Origin: Aphis gossypii
Lineage: Eukaryota > Arthropoda > Insecta > Hemiptera > Aphididae
DNA: 64,000 nt
Reading direction: 5' to 3'
NCBI RefSeq assembly: GCF_020184175.1
Contig: NC_065532.1
Location: 17,546,001 to 17,610,000 of the forward strand
Numbering within the stretch: position 1 is the first letter of the stretch; every line of letters begins with the position of its first letter. Below the pieces are notes generated by a model. That model had not been told where the DNA came from, did no database searches, and saw only the letters and a list, made by a program, of their open reading frames with translations. The translations under genes and the position numbers were made by a program. Of the stretch, positions 37,033 to 49,900 are shown in pieces.

Positions 37033-37041
37033 TTTTTTTTT
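37033..37041 (+). terminator. Pol III terminator of tRNA-Cys
   Basis: A run of nine T starting 4 nt after the tRNA 3' end, the standard RNA polymerase III stop signal. Confidence 0.85.
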
Positions 37042-40000
37042 CAATTTAAATTTTAAATAACTGTAAAATTGTTACAATTTTTTAAGTGTCGGTGAGGTAT
37101 GCAACAACTAGTACTTTTTTTTTATCTTCGTTTTATTTATCATACACTTACAGCATAAATTAGTGCAGTTGTTTTTCTCAGCGCGTAAATCTGTCGCGCA
37201 ATCGCATGTAAAACTTCTTTCTTTTTTGTCAAGAAATTTTGTTTGTAACACGCTTCTTACTCAGTTAATTTGATTGTACACGCGGTGGCGTAATCTGAGG
37301 GGATCGCGCGTATATTATTCATATATTGATGTGTTTTATTCCGGGAATCGTCGTAAATTGTGGGGACGTTCCGGTTTTAGGGAGGAAAAAAACGAAGGGA
37401 ATTACACGTTTTATTATTGTCGTACCCGCGATCCCTATAGCTGTTATATTGTATATAATCGACCGTAGTCTATAAAGACATTAAGAGCCTATATCCGGCT
37501 CTAAATCCATATTGTAACGACAATACAACACATAGATACATTTATATATATAATATTATAGTTTTACAATGAATCGTGCAATTTCGGGAAGTAATTTCAT
37601 CTTGAAACGTTTTAGAGTTTGCTGTATTATTATACAATACTCGTCATGTGATACGCGTAGGGGCGTTTTATTGCAGCAAAGTTTTGCACATAGTATAGAT
37701 GCGCCGACGCAATGTAGGTACTCAACATCTTGTTATATTATTACTGTTCACGCGTGTATGATGTGTATACTGTATAGTGCAGCCGGCAGGTTAGTATTGC
37801 TAAAAATGTGTGATAAATTTATTCGCACTATTTACAGTTTAGTCTCGTTGCAAACTTCAATTGACTATATAAGGTACTTTGGAATCTTTGGATAGACTCG
37901 CGGTTCAGTTTGCGTGATGTATTATATAGACGTGCGCAGACCTTGTTGTCAGGTAGTGGGGCAAAATTGTCGATAGTATAATCCGTGTCAACTGTCAATA
38001 TTTTTACTTATTGAATTTATAAAGATATAATTTATTTCTTAATATAAGCTGTCATTCAAGATAGAAGATCGTCTATTTGCAATTTGCACCATATATATAT
38101 ATACCTATAGCCATATAATATATACTATATATACCACGATAAGAGATAAAAATTAGTCCTCGAGATGAGCAACTCCCATGCATATGTCTATTATTTCTTC
38201 ATGTATCTGGATAAAAAAAAAGTATCGAATACGTCTTACTCTTAAATTTTCACCCTCTTCAGCATTAAGGAACAAAACCGTTTTGGATATGATTTTTTTT
38301 AACTAGATGAACAATGAGAATAATATTATAAATCCGAGGTTCAAAAATATTTTAGAAATTGTATTATATTTAAGTATATTAGGTATTTTATGTATAATAA
38401 AATAAATGACAAATGTACCGAGATCTTCCATAAGTCTGCAGTACGTTCATCTTGAAAAAATTCTATATAATATAACTATTAACTAGTACTAACTACTAAT
38501 ACACGGTTACCTATATTATAATAGCTATATTAGATGTTTCCGGGTACAGTGATGCACAAAACAGATAAATCATTTATTTTGCCAAACTGTAGTATAATAA
38601 TGATTATAACGAGCAACAGGTGCCAACAGTGACTATATTATATACATTATATAAGTATATAATACATAAGCAGTCGTTTGAAATGAAACGTTGTAATATT
38701 AACGATGTTTTTTCAAATAAATTCGTGTAATTTCATTAAGTTACATAATTTTATATTTTGAGCATGTTGCGAGGAATGTTGTGTTTGTGTATATATATTA
38801 CCACATATCACCTATATAAAATGCATATTATATACTTACTGTTTTTTATTTTCGTAAATTTTTTGTAGTTTTATAGTTTCGCCACTAAGACTCGCTAATA
38901 AAGTCCTATATGATTAGTTTAATATTTTATATTATTTACAACTTACTGGTAAATTATAATCTCGTATAGACTTCATAGGTATTTTTAAAGAATTTACTTG
39001 ATGATTGTTGTGATAGTTTTCATAAAAGTGTCTTTGATCATTATGGCTTATAAAAAATGTAATAAGTACACTTTCTACCCACAAAACAATATTTTTAAGT
39101 AACTTTTCATAATATTTTTATTGTTTTATTTGTACGGAATATATATTAGATAATACAAAATGAATAATGATTACGATTATCCATTGAATACTGGTTATTA
39201 AATTACCGTTTATGTCCAAATTTAATCTTAGAACTAAATATACTTATTATTAATAAAATCTTGAATATACGACTTAGTACGACTGTTGTCTACTAATGAA
39301 ATATTAAAATAATAACATTTCACTAAGAAATAAAGAAATATTATCTTAAAGTACATAGATACTAAGTTATTTTGTTTGTATGTACTCATATTATGACATA
39401 ATTATTAATTATACTTCATTATAAATAATATACGATTACTATTACTAACATTTATAGGTTATAATGAGTTAATAACATAAATGTTTAGGTAGTACAATAA
39501 CTAAAATGCGTAATACAAATAACACTTACCAGCTATATTGTATTTTTCGAGTTAACCGTGATCGCAAATAGTTCTCACAAATAACGTTTTTGAAAAATGT
39601 TGGATATTATACTGTACATAATATAAGCTTTATATTATTTATATTTATCTGACGTAGTGACGCTGCAGATTGTTTTCGTACTGCAAATCGATATCAAGGG
39701 AGTATCATAACATTTGATGTGTCATAATATGTAATATGTATGTTTATTAGGAGGTTTATTTAAAGAGATACGTAATAATAATTAAAACTAAATAATAATA
39801 TATAGGGTATAATATAATAATACTTCACACTTATAATACATACATTGAAAACGTCTAATTAAAACAATATATGCCATCAAACTTATAGAATGTAACAATT
39901 TGAACAACTACTAGGTATAGCGATGTATAATTATATATTAAGGTATACTGTAACGTCATGAAAAATTACAATAAATGATTGGAAATACATCATATTATAT

Positions 40001-40969
40001 TGCTTAATCGAGTATGCTTACTATTATATATTGCTGTGTCGTTTTTTTTTCAATTACGTGACACTTAAAATGTACCTAATTACGAATTAAGTTAATTTTT
40101 TCTATACACCTAAGAATTAAACGAAAACATTAAAAAACAAAAAACATATTTGATATTTGCTATCGCTGACGCCATTTTCTAATTTTTTTTTTCATGATAA
40201 TATTTTTTACTTAACGTATATCACGATTCACGTAATAATAATATTATTCCTACACTTAGTATAAATATGTTATCCGTAAATTAACGTCACGTGTGTATAT
40301 AATAATAATAATGATAATAATAATAATAATAATAATAATAATCATAATCATAATCATAGTACATAAATATAATACTAGAAAGACGTATATAATGAGAAAA
40401 TGAAGACTGTTTATTATAATATTGTTTAATATAATAGATAGATAAAGAGATAGAGAGAAAGAGATACATTTATCAGACGAATTATCTTAAAAAAAAAAAA
40501 AGGGTGAAGGAAAACAAAATAAACGAACAAACAGAAACTGACATATAAGTTAACGTAAAGATTAATAATATAATTATTATTTTAATAGATGCCATTTTAC
40601 TGTACAAACATGCGAATCTGCAAGCCTGTCGGCAGTGTCGTTCATGCGCATAATATGCATATTATATTGTATCATATTTTTGCGTGTTTTTTGAGAATTA
40701 TTGACTGAACTTGCCAATTTGAAATCGTAACGAAATCTCCACACATACACGTAATGTACAATATGCGTTCGTATATTAAATAATTTCATATATACTGACA
40801 ACTTACGATTGTGTAGTATATAGTAATGCTATAATAATAATAATAATATGGCGAAGAGTACGCGTCGGGTCGACCCCCGAGTGTTGTTGATGACGAGGCG
40901 TTCGCGGGGTAATGTGACGACCACTTCAATAATTTAGGTGTTGGACTTGGACGACCGGTCGCACGCGAC
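37042..40969. other. Intergenic region between tRNA-Cys and the OAR-like gene
   Basis: 3.9 kb of mostly AT-rich DNA. 37130-37920 is somewhat less AT-rich and has open frames (37274-37468, 37569-37895) with no recognised domain. A long (AAT)n/(ATC)n tract lies at 40301-40358. The 3' UTR of the minus-strand gene must begin just below 40970. Confidence 0.6.
40301..40358. repeat. (AAT)n / (AATC)n microsatellite
   Basis: About 15 AAT units interrupted by ATG and followed by imperfect ATAATC repeats. Confidence 0.9.
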
Positions 40970-43900
40970 TCAGTTGTCGGACGACGTCGGTGGATGTTGC
41001 GGCGATACCGAAGTGGCCTGTTCCGTCGTGGCTGCGGTGGTGGTAGTACTGGTCGTGGTCAGCGACAGCGGTTGCGGGTGCGGCATTTGCGGTTCCGGTT
41101 TCCGGTTGGCGGCCAGTGCGTGCAATGTGGACGTGAGCGACGGCAACTGGAGCCCGAGACCGACAGGCAACTGAAGCGCGGCGGCTGCGGCCGCGTGATG
41201 CTGCATGTTGGCCACGTGCTGAAGGCTGTGGAACAGCGCGGCCGAGTGTTCCTGAGCCTTACGCCGCAGCTCGGCCACGCTGGACGAACGATGTTCGGCG
41301 CCGCTGCCGCCGCCTCCGTCGGCCATCGACCCGAACGGCTTCATCGTGCAACAGCTGCATCCGAACCCTGTGAACGAGTTAAACTTGTATTGATCACGGT
41401 ATAGTAATGGTACTATTGTATATGTAATGAAGTAAGTACACGGAGGATGGGGTTGAAGTAGGTAACCCGTCTTTGACGAATTAATTACGAAAAGTATAGA
41501 GTGTAATAACTAATTTTTTGGTGAAAAATTTTTATTATTAATAATATCCATAAATAAAGGTATTAGGTATGTATGGTATATAATATGTTTATCAACCCTA
41601 TAATGAAAATTAATAAACTATACTATTATACTACCTATACAAATCACAGGTGTGTAATGAAATTAGTTGTTTAAAAAATCCAAAACTTAAGCTTTTGGTA
41701 AAATTAAAATAACATGTCCTTGACTGATTATAGGATTTACCTTAATACTTGCAATTAAGAACTTTTTTTAAAGGTGTACATACTATGAAGAATCTAAAAC
41801 TGAAATAAAACGTGATTCAATTTTTTTTTATTTTTTTTTGGTAAATCAGGTTTCTTAAATGATTGATTAATTAGCAAAATAACTTAATTTGGTTAAAAAA
41901 ACTTATTATTATTGAATATTTATTTATAACATAATTAAAATCGATACAGTTTAAATTTCAGACTGTCGTCTGAATGTCTAAAATAATGTAGTCAATGTAA
42001 GTATATCAGACATCATTAATAAGTAATTATTTTCTTAAGATAAACTAACTATAATTATGAGATTATTTTGTACGTGTTTTTTCTCGTACCTTTATACATA
42101 ATGATTTATTATTCTATAATTGTATAGATTTTTATCAATTTTCAATATTTTAACATGCATCCCCTACAACATTTACTGCAAACGGTAACAAATAATTAAA
42201 ATAATTATTCACCCACTCGAGTCAAATCGAGAAAAAAATACATACACATTTTAAATGTAGATATTTATTTTGAATAATACTGGGCATTATATACTAATGG
42301 TATACTTTAATTATTATCATTTATTTAAGTTAAAAAATGTAAATACAAGACAAATTTAGTTTATGAGCGAAGATTTGGAAATTCGACTCTAAAATAATGA
42401 TAATAAGTATCTAATGAATTTTTTAATTAACTTTTCGAAAATGATATAATTTGCTAATATAACTATGGTAAATTAATCCAAAAATGTGTCATTCAAGACT
42501 TGATACTTAAGTTTATTTTTGCCGTCTACATCTTAATATTAAACAATTAATACAATTATATTATTAAAAACCTACGAGTGACTGCCAGTGTTTGGTATTA
42601 TAAATTGATTTTATTAGGTGTTTCAATTTTAATTATGACATTTTTTTTAATTAACTCTAATTTTTATATTATTTTAAATTGAATAATGAAGAAACCATTT
42701 TAAACCTTTTATGGAACGTCGAAAGTAAATGTAAAGAAACGACTACGTTCATTATGAATAAAACATTTTGTAATTTTATTATGGCGACGTGGAAAATAAT
42801 TCTTTGTTTCCTTGGCAACATTATAATAAAATAGTGTTGGTCGTAACTCGGGTACTGTAAGAAGATATTTAGTTAATTAAGCAATTTTCGCTTGTTTACG
42901 GCTTACTAACCATGTTACATTACACTCTAACGGTGTTGACATGGCTATTTTATCAAATAGGTACTGTTTTTGAATCAGTCATTCGCTTCAGTTTTATGCA
43001 AAACAAATTGTGTGGGTCTTCTATTTTTTTTTTTTTTTTTAAGAGTTTTATTTAAGTTATTTCTTTTATTTATCTTTGCAGCGTCAGTAATATCATCTCG
43101 AATAACTAAATTGATTCTTTACCGACGATTGAAAAACATAGGAAATACTTTCAATTTATCTCACTTTTGTATATACAAAGCATTAATTAATCTTAAAATT
43201 GCTTTCCACGATATGTGTGTGTAATGTGTATTCAAGTCATTTTAAGATATTATTATGCACCAGATACTCGACTCAAAGTTTTACTCATTTACTAATTTTT
43301 AAAACATATTTTTTATAAATCTGATTTTATTTACTACTTAATTACACTAACACGATAGTTCATTCGTCAACGACTTGTGAAGGTTAGGATGTGAACATTA
43401 TATATTGTATTATCAGGGATTTGATTTAGCACAAATGCTGTGCCACCCAGGATATCATTAATATGCTGCGCTTTTTCCTCTAAGTTCTAACCGAAAATAA
43501 AATAAAACGATTTGTTTTGGTTCAAAGTTTGCTATTTTAGTCGTAAGGACCTATGAAGCTAGGTCAAAATCCAGCTTTGAGTGTAGAATTATGTATTGAA
43601 GTCTTGTTGAAAATATCAAATAACCCTCTAGGTGAATCAATGTAGGTATTTAATGACTAACGAGAAACAAAGACTGACTTTTTTAATCATTCGCAGTAGC
43701 GCTATAAATTAAAAATTCGTAAATGAATAAATCCAAAAAGTGATGGGTATACCGTGAGTAGGTACAGGTACGTCACTATCGCAGCTGCAGAGTATATATA
43801 TTATTATAATTGCACTGGGAATGCGATGATATAATGATGTAAGTAATTATACCTAAGCGACACAGTTGACGTTTTTCGTTATCACGGCGCCTGTATAATC

Positions 43901-46900
43901 TCGTTAGGAGGAGGACCGGGATGTTTATGAAAAAAATCGGACCGCTAAAATCCTTTACTTCTCTCTCATCCCACACCCACCACCCGTTCTCGTACGGACG
44001 ATCCGCCGCCCGTCGTAGAGCCGAATGTCCTCGACGCATCCGTTTTCAGACTGGCGAATATTAATGACCGAGAAAAAATTCGGTCGATCGCGGACGAACC
44101 AACCCTGCAACAGCTATGTACCTATATATATATAATACATATATATACACGCGCACCCGCGTGTTATAATAACAATATAGTCGTAATAACAATTATGATT
44201 ATTGCGGAGCGCGAAAAGGCGTCGGTGCAAATTGATTTAGTCGCCCGCGTATATATATATTTATAATATATTATGTATAATAATATGTATAGGTGGTACA
44301 CATCGCCGCCGTCTCGCGGTCCTGCGAAAGACGCACCCGCCGCCGCCGCCGCAGCCTCATCCTCTGGCCCGCGATATTATATAATAATAATAATATCTGC
44401 TGATGCAGTGTATATATAATATTTGCATCCCTTTCTCTGCCGCCGCCGCATTCGATCCATTAATAACGACTACGCAACGGCGGCGGTGGCGGCATATACA
44501 CCTACCCCGCGCGCTCGTTTCGTCGTTATTTATTAAGGGATCCGTTTGATTATCATAACGCGCCCGCGCACGCACATCGACTTCTTCCTCGTCCTCATTG
44601 TCGTCCGTCGTCGTCTCTGTCTCTCGTACTCTCTCACCGCACTCGCACGGAGCACCCCTCGACCATATATATGTATATTATTACATATTATAATATACTC
44701 ACTGCACCCACCCACCCACACACACACACACTCACACACAAACATATATGTATCGCTACCCCGCGCCGCCGACATAAATAAGGCGTACGTGTATATATAT
44801 AGGTGTAGGACGCGTGTATACAGTATTATTATTATTATTATTATTATATACCCGTCGTAAACTTGGCGCCGAAAGCCGCCGCCCCGCACGATAAATCTCC
44901 CAAAGTTATTCCATTATGGAAACGGGACTGTTGGAATCGCGGGGGTGGGCACAGTAGTGTGTGTGTGTGGGCCTCGGGGGTTCGGGTGGAGAGCCCCAGG
45001 TGCCTTCGCCCTGTACATGTACATATATATATATATTATACTCACGACCGACCGCCCTCGATCTGCACCCGCTCCTCCGCCACAATAACTATATAACGCG
45101 ATAAGCCCCTCACTTCATCCGCTTTTATACCATCGGTGGACTCGAGATATACCGCGGGGGTAATGGTAAGTGTGCGCCGCGGCGGTGGTGTATATGAAAC
45201 CACCGACGCTCTCTAAGCCAATTATAATGACAAACGCATATATGTACAGGCGCCTGTTTATGTGCGTAAATATTCTACCGTGGATATAGTCGTGGTGACT
45301 TATACCTTGCAATATTTATATTTGTCGCTCGTACTGCAGTAGCGAAATATGATATATAGGTACCTACAATCACGCGAAAGTCGTTATTCATTACTATAAT
45401 TTGTAAAGTGTGAGAACTTGGGCATGCATTCTTATAAGAATTCGATAAAATTAAAAAAAAAATTGTTTGATTATTAGCACTACCGTGTGCAAATTTGTCG
45501 ATTTATAAAACAAATAAAAGAAAAAATGGGTCATAGGATGATGGCCACAAAATCGATTGTACAAGATATAACTATTGGTCAAAAATTTGTCGATCATCTA
45601 GGTCTCAAATATTTTATCTTATTGGTAATTTATATGTTTGGAAAAAACATATTTTTTTATGACTAGGAATCAAATTATCAATTATAAAAAAATTCTGATC
45701 TGCTTATTTGCTTCACTATTAATTAATGAGTTTAACGATACAATATTATGATATGTAAATTGAATACTACCTATTCATCACAAATAATTGTTAACTTAAT
45801 ATTAATTTGCTTTTTAATATTTAGTTTAATTGTTTTATTTTATTGTAAGTTTGTTCTAAATGCAGTTTTCTAGATTTTAATTTTGTCATAATTTAAATGT
45901 AACTCCCTACCTTCATCACGTACACAAGTATTGTGCTGACAGGAAATAGCTATTTATTGTAATCATCATATTTTAAAATAAGGATCTATAATATATATAA
46001 TTTTAATTATTATGTTAAAAAATATATTTCCAGGTAAAGACGGTGTAACATTATAATAATGTTCTATATTCTATATATTATTATATAGGTGTCGGCGCAA
46101 TACAGTTCGATCAGCAACGAACGACTGTTATTTTATATATGAACTAAAGAGATTCAATACATCCGGCTATGAATATCGCATATATATTTATTTGCACGTA
46201 TTTTCACGAAACGGGTAAGTGTGTTTTGTTTTTCCAGTTATTTTGTTTGGTCTAATCCAATTTTAATTTCAAAACGGATTTGTTTATTCGTAATAGAGTT
46301 TATTTTTCAAACTAACATATAGATTTATTTATTTATTATTTATAAGGGCAAATTCTTTGTATAACATATTATTATATAAGTATAGTGCATCGTATTAATA
46401 ATTACATAAATATAGTAAGTTGTATACATTTATAAGAAGAAAGATAAACAAGTTACAAGAAGTGATTAATTAATATAAATTTAAAATATAAACGAAAACG
46501 ACAAGAACGTTTCATTAATTTGTTTTTTTAATATTTGACAATGAGATTTTATTATAATTAATAAAATTCACATAATATGACACGAACCATTAAAAAATAC
46601 ATGCGGAATAACGATCGCTCATATTAAAATGAATATTTTTTTCAAATCACACTCTTCGATGAATTCGTATACACTTTAGAATTTATATGTTGACAATTTA
46701 TGATTAAATCAATAGGTAGAATTAATAATTTGTACGCAAATTTTTTTTTTTTTTTGTTTTTTTTTATTCAATTTACAATCCATATTTGCCACATACGTAA
46801 CGTATTGCATTATCTTTGTCCTATTGTTTCCTTTTACACTGTATAATACATGATATAATATTCAGTTATGCAAATAAATTTATATAATTCTATTTTTTTC

Positions 46901-49900
46901 TATATATATACGACTATAAACCTATTTTATACCCAGACCTTTTAATATTGAATTTCGTAATATTATACTACCTACCTATCTTGAAGTATCATATCAATCT
47001 ATAATTTAAATAGTACACAATGTATTAAAGTGCTTATAAATACTAAACCTATAATAAAGATAATTTATGATAATTTATTAGATAAATCGTCTTCAAAATA
47101 TATTCAGAAGTAAAATTGGTGTATAGTTTCAGAATAATTCTCAAGTTATAAATTTAGTACATATTATACGTAAAATATATAGCGGTAGGTACTATTTGAA
47201 CGAAGTCCTTATTAATTTCTCTTCATTAATTTAGTAATATATTCTTCGATTAATAAATGTGGTTTGTAATTTCATTTTGACAAAGTTCAATATAACAACT
47301 GACACAAGTAATATATTTCAAATTGTTGTATAGTTTGATGATTCATCATCATACAATTTCAAATATACGAATCAATTTAGGGAAAATTAACTTCGATGTT
47401 TTTTTATTTGATAAACATATTTTATGGATTAATCATTATCAATTTAATAAAGTTTTTCTAGATAATATAGATAAGTAATATTGACAATTAAAGGAATAAT
47501 TATTATTTGAATTATATTAAATTTCAATACAAGGACCACTTTATATGAAAGGATCAGTAAATCAAAAATTAAAATAATTTCAGAATTTTTTTTAATGTTA
47601 AAATTTTTATGATTAAAATGAAAATCATTGTGTTTATTTTTTTATAACAAATTTTCTAAATTATTTTTGTCCATTATAATTGTCAAAAAATATATACTAT
47701 TACTTATAAATAGTCGCAAATAAATTTTTTCGTTTTCAGCTAATCAGGAAATGCGTGTTGGTGGTGCTATCTCAATAGAAAAACTATATTTTTATATTTC
47801 ATCCGATAAATTAATGGTATGCAGAAAAGAAAGTTTTTTCATTGTTTTTGATCAAATAAATTGTTAAATATGGGCTGTCAAATAAATTTATTTGTCAACA
47901 CTTTTATATACCTTACACAGTTATTAAGTAACACACTTAACACATTACAAGTACAAATAATATAAATAATAAAAAATACATGTATTTTATTATAATATGT
48001 TTCTACATTAAGTACATTTTAATTGATTCTTACCTTTGAGACCACTGAATAAGGGCGATGGTAATGATCCGAAATGAGGTGGAAGGAATATTGGTCTGGA
48101 TATTGCAGGGTCGGATACGGGTCTGAATCCATTTCTGTTAACAAATTATAAATTACAAAATATTAATCATGGACGATTTAGTTATTCATCTGTATAAATA
48201 TCACTTTAAAATAATCAATAATATAGATTTTATAAAATATATAATGAAGTAGGTAGCCACAAACATAGGTTTTTTACAATGATGTGTGTGTGTGTGTGTG
48301 TGTGTGTGCAATGTGCATGGTTTTTAGACAAAATTATTCAATCTTCTTTATCGAGGGTGGTTTCTGAGGTATAAAATTGGGGCAATAATCAAATGAGTAA
48401 TATTCTATTGGCATTGACTTGGGTACAAGTGTAATTTAATAACAGCTATTTTTAAATCATATGAAATAATAATAATATTAAAACAATGTTTGTATAGTAA
48501 ACTCGTAATACTATATAAAAATGATCTTAATATCGCAACCATCATATTTTTAATAGAAAATAAAATAATTATTACAGCCATGAAATATCTCTTAAAAATA
48601 GAGTGCGACAGACTGTTAATGCTCAGAATCGTTGTTCGTATACAATGATTATTATTAAAGTCAAATTTAACATAATATCTCCAATAAACTTGTCTACTAT
48701 ATGTACAGCAGAACTTGCAGAACACTACCCCATACCCCATTTATTATTATTTATTTATTCATTAATTGTATATATTTCATACTATTAAATAATTAGGTAC
48801 TAATGTATTATACAGTCTATACCAGGGGTGGCAAACCTTTTGAACACTACGTGCCAACAATTTACCTTTTTTTTAGAACGCGCCATGAAAAATATTGTAT
48901 TATTATATTGCTATAATATTAAATGTTATATTCAATATTGTAAAAAATTTTTTTTAAATATGTTAACCTATTACCTATAATATTATATAATATATTATAG
49001 TAAAAACCTTCGCGTGCCATGGGTTTGCCATCCCTGGTCTATACTATATTTTATGTGATAATTAAGTATTGTTTCAGTTAATTTTTATTACGACGAAATT
49101 TCTGCGATCAGTTGTCGTGTGGCTAAAATGAGATGCACTATTGCTGTTGTAAATTAATTTTAATAAGTTTTAAAATATTTCAAAATCAATGGTATTATAA
49201 ACATGTGAATGACATAGCACCATGTGTCTGAAGAGTTCATATTATATCATGTACGATACAGGTACTCTCATTATATGTAATATGTATCATGACAAAATCG
49301 ACAAGATCGTAATAAAGATATTTATCGAGTTGCACGACTTGTACGGGATACAAAACACACATGAATATATTATTATACTATTACAATACGAGAAATGTAC
49401 TTTGAAATTTCAATAAATCATAATCGGGCGTATAAAAACTATGTTTCAGCTGTTGTCGGTGGGGTGATTATCAAATTAATATTCCAGCAGCGGCTCAAGG
49501 ATAGATACACGGCGACGGCGGCGGCGGTAGTGCCAAGGAATGCCCGATAACTGCAATATATGTACTGTGTGGAATAGCATTCAGTCAGTGCGTATGGCCA
49601 AACCGATATCGGTCGTGGTTTGGTACCTAAAATAGTATCATATTATGTAATTGTGTCTAATAACCGATTTGCGCTCGCGACGCTTATTGCAACCGCACAA
49701 TTAAAATAAATTATCATAACAATATTGTAATTATATATATAGAGGTACGTCACGTGTTATGAAAACGGTCATCGGTCGCAGTTGTTGTGCTTCACCGTTG
49801 GAGGTAAATCTATATTTTTTTTTATTTCATTCAACATCTCGATTAATACGAGTCGGCGACATCATATAGTGGAAAATTTAATATACCTAATATATAGGTA

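Larger units (their letters stand above)
41368..48033 (-). other. Large intron of the OAR-like gene (6.7 kb)
   Basis: AT-rich except for 43770-45320, which is rich in CpG, GCC/GCG trinucleotide repeats and microsatellites (CA at 44706-44741, ATT at 44825-44847). Open frames there on both strands are made of simple repeats. The CpG-rich block is a candidate cis-regulatory region but has no specific recognisable site. Confidence 0.65.

Noticed and set aside
40938..41404. Two plus-strand frames of 78 and 136 codons
   Set aside because: They are antisense to the last exon of the minus-strand OAR-like gene. GC-rich coding DNA leaves the opposite strand open; residues are low-complexity.
44533..44889. 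Overlapping open frames on both strands
   Set aside because: Composed of translated microsatellites (III, HTHTH, YIY); no conserved motif.
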